The notes under the pieces were generated by a model. The model had not been told where the DNA came from and did no database searches. It saw nothing but the letters and a program-made list of their open reading frames with translations. A stretch of 25,688 bases of DNA from an uncultured Bacteroidales bacterium (lineage in GTDB: Bacteria; Bacteroidota; Bacteroidia; Bacteroidales; Bacteroidaceae), in the NCBI GenBank assembly GCA_902783615.1, contig CACZRQ010000156.1, positions 1 to 25,688 on the forward strand, read 5' to 3'. The stretch's first letter is position 1, and each line of letters opens with the position of its first letter. Shown one piece after another: positions 1 to 8,806 of the stretch. A program made the position numbers and the translations under genes.

Positions 1-219
1 CACGTCTGTGTCGCTGATGTTGTGGCACACTCGGCAATACTTCACATGGTGTTTCATGTCGATTATGGCATTGCCGAAAGCCTCTACAGTAGCAGTTTCC
101 TGTTGCAACAGATGCAGCACCAAGCGCAAGGCGGTTTTATTTCCCACACCAGGGAGTTTGGTAAATTCATTTACCGCTTTCTCTAATAGCAATGAAGGGT
201 ATTGGTTATTCATAGTCAT
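1..219 (-). CDS. recR: Recombination protein RecR, N-terminal part (cut by window edge)
   Basis: RecR is a zinc-finger and Toprim protein that works with RecO/RecF to load RecA at gaps and breaks. Only about the first 73 residues are here. They show the RecR start: YPSLLLEKAVNEF, then the helix-hairpin-helix KLPGVGNKTALRLVLHLL, and the first zinc-finger cysteines in YCRVCHN. The remainder, including Toprim, lies beyond base 1. The ATG at 217-219 overlaps the TGA of the upstream AddB-like gene by four bases (ATGA), so I prefer it. A second in-frame ATG at 211-213 would shorten the protein by two residues. The coupling suggests recR is the third gene of an addA-addB-recR repair operon. Confidence 0.93.
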   Translation of the reverse strand, partial: MTMNNQYPSLLLEKAVNEFTKLPGVGNKTALRLVLHLLQQETATVEAFGNAIIDMKHHVKYCRVCHNISDTDV

Positions 220-3092
220 TCATTTTTTATTTTACACAAAAGACGATAGTCGCAATAACGACAACTGTCGGGGCGGTGCTCAGATTGCCTGAACGGCACA
301 TTACGATCGAACAGCTCTTGTAACAAGCCTATCAGATGATTACGAAAATCGTTGTCAATCACGCTGAAATCATCAACAGGCTTGCCATTGAATTTGATGT
401 CTGTAGAGAAATCGTTCGATGCAGCATGTTGTATGAGTAGCAATCCCGGTGATACTTTCAGCGGTTGTTTCCTGAGCATGATCGATGAATAGAGGAATGT
501 TTGGAAGATGCGGCTATCTCGTTTATCACCAGCAAACACATCATCCATAGTCTTTACATTCTCTGGCTTTTTACTACCTGTCTTATAGTCGATGATGCGT
601 AATACTCCATCTTTGCTGTCCATGCGGTCGATGGTACCGCCAATCTTCACTTTTAGCGTTCCCTCGGCAGTGGGAACATCCAACGTTTCCGTCACTATTT
701 TTTCCACATCCACCAGTGTGAAAGGCACAAACTGCAAATCGTATCGAATCAGGTTCTCAAGATAGCGGATAATCACACTACGGTTGATTTGCTGTGTTCC
801 GTTATATGCTGCCTTTTCGTCTGCTGGAATTTGGAAAAACAGATGCTTGAAAGCATTGTCCACATAAGTATGCAACTTCGTCTTGTTTTTCAATATAGCC
901 TCTAAGTCAGAACCGTTAATAACTTTTCCGTGAGCAGTGAGGTCGCGATAGAGCTTCTCTGCCGCTTCGTGGAAGATGCTACCGAAGGCTGCATTGTCGA
1001 TATCCGACGATACTTCTTCTGGTTTACGGATGCGGAGCACATATTTATAATAGAAACTCAGTTGACAATTCAGGTAGGTGTTTAGTGCTGATGGCGAAAT
1101 ACACCATTCTTCGTGATCGGGGTTGCTGTAGTTGTCTACTATCTTCTGCCAGACCTCCGGAGTCTTTTCGATAATGATTTCCCGGTCTTTCACGGGCGAT
1201 TGTCCGGCCTCTAATTGTTCTCGGCTGATGTTGTGATTCGATTCGGTAAGCAGCTGCAGCATGAAGCGCGACATCTCTCCACGAATGAGATTATTCGTGG
1301 TGTTGTTATACATCAGTGTAACGGTTTGGGCGCGTTGAATCAATCTATAGAAGTAGTAGGCATAAACTGAGTTTTTGTGTTCGATGGTGGTCAGTCCGAA
1401 AGCCTTGCGTAAGTTGTAGGGAATGAACGATGCATCGCCCTCAGCCTTGGGCAGCATCCCTTCGTTCACTGACAGCAATAACAGGTTTCTGAAGTCCAAG
1501 TTTCTGGTTTCCAGTACACCCATAATCTGCATGCCGATGGCTGGTTCACCGTGGAAAGGAATGGTTTCGCTGCTCATGATGCGGTTCAACAATTTGCGGC
1601 AAGTGGGGGTGGTTACCTGCAGGTCGCCCTGCTGAATGAGTGTCAGCATACGATTCACCAATGTATAACTCTTGAACAGCGATTCACGATACAGTTGGGC
1701 GAAGATGTTGTGCTGTTCTTCCTCTTTCTCGCGAAATAGAGCGGTGGCCTCCAGCAACATATTCAACAGATAAGTGCACAGTGCAAGATTTCCAGCAACA
1801 GGCGTGAAAGCTTTCTCTAAGAATGCATCGACTTTCAATTCAGAGGGTAGGGGGAAGAAACGGTTCTTGCTGGTGAGCTCCTGTTCAACCGAAGCAGCAG
1901 CCTGCGACAGTTGCCTGGTGTAAGGATGACGCAGGAAAGCCAGTACTGCCTCATAAATGTAATGACCTTGCTGTGGATCGTAACCTATGGTCTGCAAGTC
2001 GGCCAATACATTGATAAAACTATACACAGGCGTTTGAGACAATGGGAATCCCATTGTTACATTTACATGCTTCACCTCCTCGGGTAGTGCATGTAGCACA
2101 GGTTGCAGCAGTTGCTCGTTGCACAACACCACAGCGTTCTCTTTCTCGGCACAGTCTTTCGGTAGTTGTTTATACCACTGTGGAATGTAGCGAGCCTGCG
2201 CATTCTCTGTTGGTGAAGCAATATACCTGATTTGCTTGGGTTGCTGCATCTCATGGAAATGCTTTTCATCCAAAGCGTTGGGAAACAGCTTCATGTTGCG
2301 CATGATAAACTCGCCTGCTTCATGTGTGAATGACATCTTCGATTGCTTGGGTTCGTTGGTGTAGGAAGAGTCGTAATCCCAATAGAACAATGCTTTCCCA
2401 GCTTCCTTCAATTTGCTAAACAGTGAGGTCTCCACGCGGTTCAGCACGTTGAAGCCCACAAAAGCTACACGTTCGTAAGGCAGACTGCTTGTTTGGAAAC
2501 GATCAATCACATCTCGATACATCATTCCCTCATAGGCAATGCCTTTGTCAGACAATTGTTGGCGATAGCGTTCGTAGATGATTCCCAACTTGCCCCAAAT
2601 GGTGATGAAACGCTGTTTCAATTCAGAGGTCTTCTCGATGGAGAAATTGTTGAAGAACTGACGAATAGCTTCCTGCTGCTCTTCTGAAAGGTAACTCAAA
2701 TCCTCCAGATTCTTCAGTTCCTGCAGGTTGCCGAACAGTTGCTTGGCATTTGCCATATTCTTATCTACGTCGTCGAAGTCGTTCTTCAGCAACTCTCCCC
2801 AGAAGTAAAAGTCATCTAATGTTTCTTGGCTCTGGGTCTCCTCTTTATACACCTTATATAATTCGCACACCAGTTGAATGGAGTCGCCTTTCTTCCAGGA
2901 TGACAGCGAGGTAAACAGTTCCTCTATGCTGATATAGGCTGGAGACCAAACGGGTGTGGATGCCTGGCGAGCCAGATGCTCGTTGAAGAACAGACTGGCA
3001 CGCTTGTTGGGAAAGACAACTGCTGTGCGTGAAAGGTCGGAACCAATCCGCTCATATAGGTCACGAGCTACTATCTCTAAAAATGTTCTCAT
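216..3092 (-). CDS. AddB-like PD-(D/E)XK nuclease with 4Fe-4S cysteines
   Basis: A 958-residue protein resembling the AddB subunit of AddAB (RecBCD-type) helicase-nucleases, which process double-strand breaks to load RecA. The N-terminus (TAVVFPNKRASLFF) corresponds to the UvrD-like fold of AddB, and I see no intact Walker A GxGKT, as expected for an AddB that does not hydrolyse ATP there. The C-terminal third carries the nuclease: FGSIFHEAAEKLY, then DRMDSKDGVLRIIDYKTGS with the catalytic D and DYK, then QTFLYS. Four cysteines fit the AddB iron-sulfur staple: one in LNTYLNCQLSFYYK before the nuclease, and three at the extreme C-terminus as C-x2-C-x5-C (CRYCDYRLLC). The start overlaps the AddA-like stop by four bases, and its own stop overlaps the recR start. 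AddB assignment is by motif and context; overall similarity to Firmicute AddB is low in this phylum. Confidence 0.88.
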   Translation of the reverse strand: MRTFLEIVARDLYERIGSDLSRTAVVFPNKRASLFFNEHLARQASTPVWSPAYISIEELFTSLSSWKKGDSIQLVCELYKVYKEETQSQETLDDFYFWGELLKNDFDDVDKNMANAKQLFGNLQELKNLEDLSYLSEEQQEAIRQFFNNFSIEKTSELKQRFITIWGKLGIIYERYRQQLSDKGIAYEGMMYRDVIDRFQTSSLPYERVAFVGFNVLNRVETSLFSKLKEAGKALFYWDYDSSYTNEPKQSKMSFTHEAGEFIMRNMKLFPNALDEKHFHEMQQPKQIRYIASPTENAQARYIPQWYKQLPKDCAEKENAVVLCNEQLLQPVLHALPEEVKHVNVTMGFPLSQTPVYSFINVLADLQTIGYDPQQGHYIYEAVLAFLRHPYTRQLSQAAASVEQELTSKNRFFPLPSELKVDAFLEKAFTPVAGNLALCTYLLNMLLEATALFREKEEEQHNIFAQLYRESLFKSYTLVNRMLTLIQQGDLQVTTPTCRKLLNRIMSSETIPFHGEPAIGMQIMGVLETRNLDFRNLLLLSVNEGMLPKAEGDASFIPYNLRKAFGLTTIEHKNSVYAYYFYRLIQRAQTVTLMYNNTTNNLIRGEMSRFMLQLLTESNHNISREQLEAGQSPVKDREIIIEKTPEVWQKIVDNYSNPDHEEWCISPSALNTYLNCQLSFYYKYVLRIRKPEEVSSDIDNAAFGSIFHEAAEKLYRDLTAHGKVINGSDLEAILKNKTKLHTYVDNAFKHLFFQIPADEKAAYNGTQQINRSVIIRYLENLIRYDLQFVPFTLVDVEKIVTETLDVPTAEGTLKVKIGGTIDRMDSKDGVLRIIDYKTGSKKPENVKTMDDVFAGDKRDSRIFQTFLYSSIMLRKQPLKVSPGLLLIQHAASNDFSTDIKFNGKPVDDFSVIDNDFRNHLIGLLQELFDRNVPFRQSEHRPDSCRYCDYRLLCKIKNE

Positions 3093-6000
3093 ATCTTTAC
3101 TATTTGATTTTCATCTACATACCACAAATAGCCTGTGATATGCGTATAGTTCATCTTTGTCAGCAGCTCGATGTAAGCCTGCACCTGTAGGCGGTGACTC
3201 TGCTTTGGTTTGCCGAATTTGAAATCAACCACCACCATTTCATCATTTCGCAGCATCACACGATCTGGACGTCGTTGCTGCAAGCCTTGTTCATCCATCC
3301 AGATAATCTCGCACTCGTTGAACAATTGCCAGCTACCATCGTACCAAGACTGTATGTCGGGTAAAGAGAAGGCACGATTCACTTCTTGGCGAATCTCCTC
3401 TTCACTTACGATACCACCCACAACACCTTCCATCACCAGTTGTTGGATGGCTGGCTCGATGTCGTCAAGCGTTCGTATAGAGGCAAACAATGTGTGCAGG
3501 ATGCTGCCTCGATTCATGAAGCGTTGTTTCGATTCTGCTTCGTCGATGCCGGCAATGAAGTCGGCTGAGCGATTCGATTCCCTGAACTCCATCTCAGGAT
3601 GTCGGCTCACCATTGTTATCGATAGAGGCTTTGGCTCCACAGCCAGAACGTTTTCCGTAGCTTTCTGCTCTTTTGCCTCATAACCCATCAGCTCACCATA
3701 TTCAAATGTATTCTCCTCCTCATTCCAAGTAGCTTCCAGTATAGGAGCAATCTTGATCAGACTGCTCTTCAAAAGTCCACTGACAGTAGTGCTCATTTTC
3801 TTCTGGTCAAGATTGCTGAAGATAATCATGTTCTTTTCAGCTCTCGTCAAAGCTACGTAGAGAATGTTCAAGTTATCTACCCACAACTGCAGACGTTCGT
3901 TCAGGTAATCGTCTTTAAACGTCGATTGCAGCATGGATGCTTGATATTTCACCGGCACCATATCCAACGCATTGTAAGGTGCCTCCTGTGGTGTGCACCA
4001 AACCATCTGTTCATTATTTCCTCCCACAGTCAGCGTCCAGTCGCAGAATGGCACCAACACCGTATGGAACTCCAGCCCCTTGGCTGAATGCACCGTCATG
4101 ATGCGCAATCCTTCGGTTTCCCCACTGGGGATGGTTTGCTTACACAGCTTTTCATCCCAATACTGCAGAAAGGCCGTCAATTCAGATGAGTGATCTTTCA
4201 AATATTCACTCACGGCATCAAAGAACATGAATAGATATGCATCCTGTTTCTCCATGTTTTGCAGGTTGAAGATTACGAATAGTTCTTCCACCAGTTCATA
4301 CAGTGGCATCTGCTGTAGTTCTGCTTGTCGGTCTGTAAAGGCAACAGGCAGCATTTCTGAGGCTGGTGTGTTGAGCAACTCATCTAAACTGATGTCTTGC
4401 AGATGTTGCACCAAGAATTGATAATCAGTTGTCAATCCAGCCAAAGCAATTTGGTCGTTCGGATTGGTAAGATATCTCAAAGCGTTGATAATGAATTGAA
4501 TGGCTGTAGAAGCATCCAGTTGGAAAGCTTCGTTTGATACCACAGGAATTTGCAGAGTCTGCTCGAAATAGGTGGCAATGTCTGCCAGGTTTGTTTTCGA
4601 TCGCAGCAAAATTACCAGCTGATTCAGTGGAATGCCAGCTTCCTGCAGTCGCTTCACTTCTTCACCCAGTGCCTTGATGGTATTCTCTTTATAATTTCCA
4701 CCATCATCTTTGTCTAAATACTTCACCTTCACATAACCTGCATTGCGTTGCTTGTTGGAGAGCTGCTCCACATCACTATAGGCATTCAGCAGTGGTAAAC
4801 AATCGTTGCCCAATTCCTGCCTGTATTGTTGGTTAAGCTCTTCTACCACTTGCTTGAAAAGCTGGTTGTTGAACTGAATGATGCGTAGCTCACTGCGGTA
4901 GTTCTTCTGCAGCGATTCAATGCGAATCTTATTTGGGGTCTGCTGCTCACGCATATCGTTCAGGATGTTCCAGTCGCCGTTTCGCCAGCGATAGATGCTT
5001 TGTTTCACGTCTCCCACAATCAGACTGTCTGAACCTTGTGCCAGTCCTTCGTCCACCAGCGGCTTGAAATTGTTCCATTGCATCCTACTGGTATCCTGGA
5101 ATTCATCAATCATGATGTGGGTGATGCTGGCACCAATTTTCTCGAAGATGAAGGCCGAGTCGCTGTCGCTGATGAGACTTCCTAACAGCTGGTTGGTGTC
5201 GGCCAGCAGGAAGCGGTTCTGTTCGTGATTTTCTTCCGTCACCTCTTCGCGAATGGCATTGATCAACTGCAGCTGATAAAGGTATTTGGTAGCCAAGTCA
5301 CAACTGTGAATCAAATTCACAGCCTGGGGGCGATAGGCTTCGGCTTTGTTGAGCAGAGGCACCAGTTCGTTTCGTGCTATTTGAGCAACGAGAGCCCCAT
5401 TTCTTGATTTTGCCTTAACCCAACTATCTGCATCCCTCATGCGCTCAGGTAAAACAACACCGTCCACCTTGATCTTATCGAATTTCTTCTTGTCAACCAA
5501 GTCATTGAAATAACCAATCACAGTCTTTCCATTCTTGATGTCAACTTCAGAAAGCCCATGATCGTTCATGATCTGGACAAATTGGTTTCGATAGGTTGCC
5601 AGTTCGTCGATTGCCTGTTGCTTCATCAGCTTCAACTTTTTTTGGTATTGCTGAATCACTTGGCTGTCTTGCAACTGTTTGTGCAGATTCTTGCTCTTCT
5701 CCACAAACCCCTCGTCGAAGATATGCTTTCCAAACGATTTCAAATCCTTATCTATACGCCAGCTCGAAGCGTCACCAATCTTGGCATCGATGTAGCTCAA
5801 TATCCAAGAAAGTTCATGTGAGTTCTCGTCCAGTCGGGCTATCATGTTATCTACTGCCGTGTTCAACACAGCTGTAGTATCCAGTTCGATGTTCAATTTC
5901 GACCCTATGCCCAACTCACGAGCCAGGTTACGGGTCACGGTCTGGAAGAAAGAGTCGATAGTGGTAACCTGAAAACGATTGTAGTCGTGCAAAATGCGTT

Positions 6001-6295
6001 TCAATGCGATGCCTGCTCGCTGCTGAATTTCTGTCTGTTCAAACGAATGACCCTCAGCCTGCAATCGTTCGCTCAGGGCGTTGAGGTAGGGTATAGAGGC
6101 CGTTTCACCTTGCCAGATGCCCCATAGCTGTTGCCAGATGCGCTCTTTCATCTCGTTGGTGGCCTTGTTGGTAAAGGTCACCGCCAAGATGTGACGATAG
6201 GCGGCTGGGTTGATGATGAGCCGCTTGATGTATTCCACCGTCAGGGTGAATGTCTTGCCCGAGCCTGCCGATGCTTTGTAAATCAATAATTCCAT
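3089..6295 (-). CDS. AddA-like UvrD-family helicase/nuclease
   Basis: A 1068-residue superfamily 1A DNA helicase fused to a C-terminal RecB-type nuclease, the motor subunit of an AddAB-like complex. Visible motifs in order: Walker A ASAGSGKTF at residues 8-16; FTNKATNEMKER (motif Ia region); DEFQDTSRMQW (motif II); GDVKQSIYRWR (motif III); TVHSAKGLEFHTV (motif V region); and YVALTRAEKNM (motif VI). The nuclease lies near the end, RRPDRVM then VVVDFKFGKP and QVQAYIELL. Both subunits of the pair therefore keep nuclease residues. I start at the ATG at 6293-6295, preceded by AGGTG. A longer reading frame begins only at a TTG (6328) and puts 11 unconserved residues before the P-loop. It is transcribed from a promoter divergent to galE. 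Confidence 0.9.
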   Translation of the reverse strand: MELLIYKASAGSGKTFTLTVEYIKRLIINPAAYRHILAVTFTNKATNEMKERIWQQLWGIWQGETASIPYLNALSERLQAEGHSFEQTEIQQRAGIALKRILHDYNRFQVTTIDSFFQTVTRNLARELGIGSKLNIELDTTAVLNTAVDNMIARLDENSHELSWILSYIDAKIGDASSWRIDKDLKSFGKHIFDEGFVEKSKNLHKQLQDSQVIQQYQKKLKLMKQQAIDELATYRNQFVQIMNDHGLSEVDIKNGKTVIGYFNDLVDKKKFDKIKVDGVVLPERMRDADSWVKAKSRNGALVAQIARNELVPLLNKAEAYRPQAVNLIHSCDLATKYLYQLQLINAIREEVTEENHEQNRFLLADTNQLLGSLISDSDSAFIFEKIGASITHIMIDEFQDTSRMQWNNFKPLVDEGLAQGSDSLIVGDVKQSIYRWRNGDWNILNDMREQQTPNKIRIESLQKNYRSELRIIQFNNQLFKQVVEELNQQYRQELGNDCLPLLNAYSDVEQLSNKQRNAGYVKVKYLDKDDGGNYKENTIKALGEEVKRLQEAGIPLNQLVILLRSKTNLADIATYFEQTLQIPVVSNEAFQLDASTAIQFIINALRYLTNPNDQIALAGLTTDYQFLVQHLQDISLDELLNTPASEMLPVAFTDRQAELQQMPLYELVEELFVIFNLQNMEKQDAYLFMFFDAVSEYLKDHSSELTAFLQYWDEKLCKQTIPSGETEGLRIMTVHSAKGLEFHTVLVPFCDWTLTVGGNNEQMVWCTPQEAPYNALDMVPVKYQASMLQSTFKDDYLNERLQLWVDNLNILYVALTRAEKNMIIFSNLDQKKMSTTVSGLLKSSLIKIAPILEATWNEEENTFEYGELMGYEAKEQKATENVLAVEPKPLSITMVSRHPEMEFRESNRSADFIAGIDEAESKQRFMNRGSILHTLFASIRTLDDIEPAIQQLVMEGVVGGIVSEEEIRQEVNRAFSLPDIQSWYDGSWQLFNECEIIWMDEQGLQQRRPDRVMLRNDEMVVVDFKFGKPKQSHRLQVQAYIELLTKMNYTHITGYLWYVDENQIVKI

Positions 6296-6352
6296 GTAGC
6301 TACACCTATTTATATATATAAGCGTCAAAAGTGCGCTTCAATAATAACATGG

Positions 6353-6384
6353 TAAAGATAAGGGAAAAAAGTGTAAAAACCAAA
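6353..6384 (-). promoter_or_regulatory. Putative promoter of the addAB-recR operon
   Basis: Reading the minus strand, TTTG (6384-6381) is followed by 20 bases and then TATCTTTA (6360-6353), one base off the Bacteroidetes -7 consensus TAnnTTTG. The start codon lies about 58 bases downstream at 6295. The element overlaps where the -33 region of the divergent galE promoter should be. Confidence 0.55.
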
Positions 6385-6393
6385 AAAAAACGC

Positions 6394-6401
6394 TATCTTT
6401 G
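6394..6401 (+). promoter_or_regulatory. Putative galE promoter, -7 box
   Basis: TATCTTTG matches the Bacteroidetes -7 consensus TAnnTTTG, 28 bases before the galE ATG. No good TTTG box is visible 18-20 bases upstream; the sequence there is an A-rich tract shared with the divergent promoter. Confidence 0.6.
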
Positions 6402-6429
6402 CACCATTGAACAAAAAAACTATGTAGAA

Positions 6430-7464
6430 ATGAAAGAAAAGATTTTGGTTACGGGAGGCACTGGCTTTATTGGCTCTCATACCGTTGTAGAACTTCAAAA
6501 TGCTGGTTATGAGGTAGTCATCATCGACAATCTCTCCAATTCTAAGGCCGATGTGGTGGATAGCATCGAGCAGATTACAGGCATCCGTCCTGCTTTCTAT
6601 AACATTGATTGCCTTGACTTCACAGCCCTCCGACTCCTGGCTCACAAAGAGCCTGATATCAAGGCCATCATCCATTTTGCTGCTAGCAAGGCTGTGGGTG
6701 AGTCGGTAGAGAAGCCCTTGAAGTATTACCGCAACAACCTCAACTCGCTGATCAACTTGTTGGAACTCATGCCACAGTTCAACATCCAGGGCATTGTGTT
6801 CTCTTCTTCATGCACCGTTTATGGTCAGCCAGATGTACTGCCTGTTACTGAAGATGCACCCATTAAGCAGGCTGAGTCGCCTTACGGACAAACCAAGCAG
6901 ATTTGTGAGCAGATCATTCGCGATACAGTGAAGTCGTGCTCTCCCATCACCTCTGTACTGCTGCGCTATTTCAACCCCATCGGTGCCCATCCTACTGGCC
7001 TGATTGGTGAGTTGCCTAATGGTGTGCCGCAGAACCTGGTGCCTTTCATTACCCAGACGGCTATGGGCATCCGTGAGCAGCTTAGTGTGTTTGGTGACGA
7101 TTACGACACGCCCGATGGCTCTTGCATCCGTGACTACATCAACGTGGTTGATTTGGCCAAAGCACATGTTCATGCCATTGGTCGCATCTTGCAGAAGAAA
7201 CAGCTCGAACCTGTTGAGGTGTTCAACATCGGAACGGGTAGAGGACTTTCGGTGTTGGAGCTCGTTCATGCTTTCGAGGAGAGCACAGGCGTGAAGCTCA
7301 ACTACCGCATTGCAGGTCGTCGTGCAGGTGACATTGTCAAGGTGTGGGCCGACCCGAAAAAGGCCAACGAGGTTTTGGGCTGGAAGGCGCAAGAAACCAT
7401 CGAAGATACGCTCCGTTCTGCCTGGAATTGGCAGGTAAAACTGCGTGAAAAGGGCGTTCAATAA
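6430..7464 (+). CDS. galE: UDP-glucose 4-epimerase (GalE), extended SDR family
   Basis: Interconverts UDP-glucose and UDP-galactose (and in many homologues UDP-GlcNAc and UDP-GalNAc) in the cytoplasm using bound NAD. The 344-residue protein starts KILVTGGTGFIGSH, the Rossmann NAD-binding GxxGxxG loop. It then has FSSSCTVYG with the catalytic serine at about residue 127, and SPYGQTKQ with Tyr152 and Lys156 of the YxxxK pair. Length matches GalE. The reading frame is open 33 codons further upstream, but that stretch runs through the promoter box at 6394-6401, so the ATG at 6430 is the start. It is a single-gene unit, divergent from the repair operon. Whether it accepts N-acetylated sugars, which would connect it to the GalNAc genes at 12-14 kb, cannot be told from sequence by eye. 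Confidence 0.95.
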   Translation: MKEKILVTGGTGFIGSHTVVELQNAGYEVVIIDNLSNSKADVVDSIEQITGIRPAFYNIDCLDFTALRLLAHKEPDIKAIIHFAASKAVGESVEKPLKYYRNNLNSLINLLELMPQFNIQGIVFSSSCTVYGQPDVLPVTEDAPIKQAESPYGQTKQICEQIIRDTVKSCSPITSVLLRYFNPIGAHPTGLIGELPNGVPQNLVPFITQTAMGIREQLSVFGDDYDTPDGSCIRDYINVVDLAKAHVHAIGRILQKKQLEPVEVFNIGTGRGLSVLELVHAFEESTGVKLNYRIAGRRAGDIVKVWADPKKANEVLGWKAQETIEDTLRSAWNWQVKLREKGVQ

Positions 7465-7540
7465 TGTTTTTTGACATTTTTTGCAAAAAAAATTCACTTA
7501 AAATTTTTTTTATTAAATAAAAAAGCTTAATTTTGGAGCA

Positions 7541-7698
7541 CATTACCTGATTGATGTGGATAGTATGCGAATATAATCTCATCATACCAATGCATTTTTC
7601 ATTTGCATTGACAGGAAATTGAATAGTAGTTTTGTCGTGTTTTATTTTGTGTTTGTGTTGTAGGCCAGGCTTTGTTGAGAAACAAGGCCTGGTTTTTT
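7541..7698 (+). ncRNA. Candidate small RNA downstream of galE
   Basis: No protein-coding ORF of note occupies 7465-7761. TAATTTTG at 7528-7535 fits the -7 consensus and would start a transcript near 7541. This would run about 158 bases through a hairpin at 7591-7613 (CAATGCA, 9-base loop, TGCATTG) to a strong intrinsic terminator ending at 7698. No clear -33 box is present upstream, where the DNA is A/T homopolymer. The alternative is that this is simply a long galE 3' untranslated region. I do not recognise the family. Confidence 0.3.
7665..7698 (+). terminator. Rho-independent terminator
   Basis: CCAGGCTTTGTT (7665-7676), loop GAGA, AACAAGGCCTGG (7681-7692): 12 pairs including one G-T wobble, followed by six T. 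There is no T-run on the other strand, so it acts on plus-strand transcripts: galE about 200 bases upstream, or the candidate small RNA. Confidence 0.88.
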
Positions 7699-7761
7699 CT
7701 GGTGGCAACCTCCTCATAAAACAAGAATGAAGGGGTAAGCCCACAATGAGGATGGGGAGTA

Positions 7762-8781
7762 TTACAGCCTGAACCCGAAAGCAGCTCGAGCTCGCCATTT
7801 ACTCTGGTTCACGGTTACAGACTCATCATCGAAGAACGAGTTGTTCATCACCAGTGTGGCACTAACGAAATAGCGGGGCGAGAAATTGTACACAATGGCT
7901 GCCCGCTCGTTGAACAACATGTTAAAACGTATGTGCTTTGCCTTTATCCGTTCGCCATTTAAAGTGTAGTTGTTACGGTTATAGACTACGATTGTGGGCA
8001 TGGCCGATATGTGGAAGAGCCATTTTTTTGCCACTACCCAGTTGTAGCCATAGCCACCACCAATGCCCACATGACCTGCATAAATGCGTGTGACAGCAGC
8101 ATCTGGATTTCTTTCTTGCAACTTCTCAGTGGTCTTTATAGTTCCACCGAGATAGCTGATACCAGCTAACCAGGAACCTGCAGAGCGACGTTGGATATAC
8201 GATTGGGTGAATGCAGCTGGATAGGAGAAATGCCGATGGTTAAAAACATAATAACCTGTGATATTCAGCATGTTCAACCTCACATCTCCCTCTTCCATTC
8301 TGCCCGTCTCATCGCCATATTTGATATCTCCCGACAGTGTTTCAGATCGTTGGTAGCTGGCGTCTATGCTGAAACGACTGCTGAAATAATTCAGATTCAA
8401 TTCATAGTCGTTGTATGCTCCTGATAATTTGGCAGGATTGAGAGCCAATGCGACCGAAAGACCTCGATAGGAGGCGGCAATGCTCACGGTTGTCTTATGA
8501 CTGGTATGCAGGTTGGCCTTGGTTTTCATCCCATCCATCGTTCCTCTGACATAAAAGTCATTGCCGCTTTGGTTCAAACGGATTTTCAATGTCAGTTTTC
8601 CCTCTGGTCTCACCACATAGTTCGTGTCGTATGGACTACGGTAGTAACGGGCAGTTAAAACACTGTCTATCTTAGCCTTTCTTTCCTGACGGCGAGACTG
8701 ACCATTAATCATCGACCATTGGCAATTGACCATTAACATAAACAATGCCAATAATCCATACTTCAATATCGTCTTATTCAT
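7762..8781 (-). CDS. DUF4421-type outer-membrane beta-barrel protein
   Basis: A 339-residue predicted exported protein that I place in the DUF4421 family of Bacteroidetes; function unknown. The hydrophobic N-terminus (KYGLLALFMLMV) acts as a signal sequence. The body has alternating short aromatic-rich strands (GISYLGGTIKT, GIGGGYGYNWVV, HISAMPTIVVYN, YFVSATLVMNNSFF) ending in ...ARAAFGFRL, which fits an outer-membrane barrel. It starts 25 bases after the DUF3943 gene and is probably co-transcribed with it. The end of the signal peptide (about residues 17-28, MVNCQWSMINGQ) is encoded by a 14-base-period repeat (8700-8734), so the signal-peptide C-region is unusual. Family assignment is from memory of the fold and sequence pattern. 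Confidence 0.75.
   Translation of the reverse strand: MNKTILKYGLLALFMLMVNCQWSMINGQSRRQERKAKIDSVLTARYYRSPYDTNYVVRPEGKLTLKIRLNQSGNDFYVRGTMDGMKTKANLHTSHKTTVSIAASYRGLSVALALNPAKLSGAYNDYELNLNYFSSRFSIDASYQRSETLSGDIKYGDETGRMEEGDVRLNMLNITGYYVFNHRHFSYPAAFTQSYIQRRSAGSWLAGISYLGGTIKTTEKLQERNPDAAVTRIYAGHVGIGGGYGYNWVVAKKWLFHISAMPTIVVYNRNNYTLNGERIKAKHIRFNMLFNERAAIVYNFSPRYFVSATLVMNNSFFDDESVTVNQSKWRARAAFGFRL
8700..8734 (-). repeat. 14-base-period repeat inside a signal-peptide coding region
   Basis: The heptamer AATGGTC (minus strand; GACCATT on plus) occurs at 8700-8706, 8714-8720 and 8728-8734, exactly 14 bases apart, with related heptamers (AATTGCC, GATGATT) between. Similar strings of ATTGAC/AATGGTC heptamers are common between genes in Bacteroidetes, and a short one is at 17048-17060. 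Confidence 0.7.
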
Positions 8782-8806
8782 AATCTATCATATTTAATCG
8801 TCAATC

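Noticed and set aside
6808..7497. 229-codon open frame on the minus strand
   Set aside because: Antisense to galE, no domain, and no promoter.
7665..7698. Hairpin considered as a bidirectional terminator for the DUF4421 gene as well
   Set aside because: On the minus strand the stem is followed by CCTACAACAC with no T-run.
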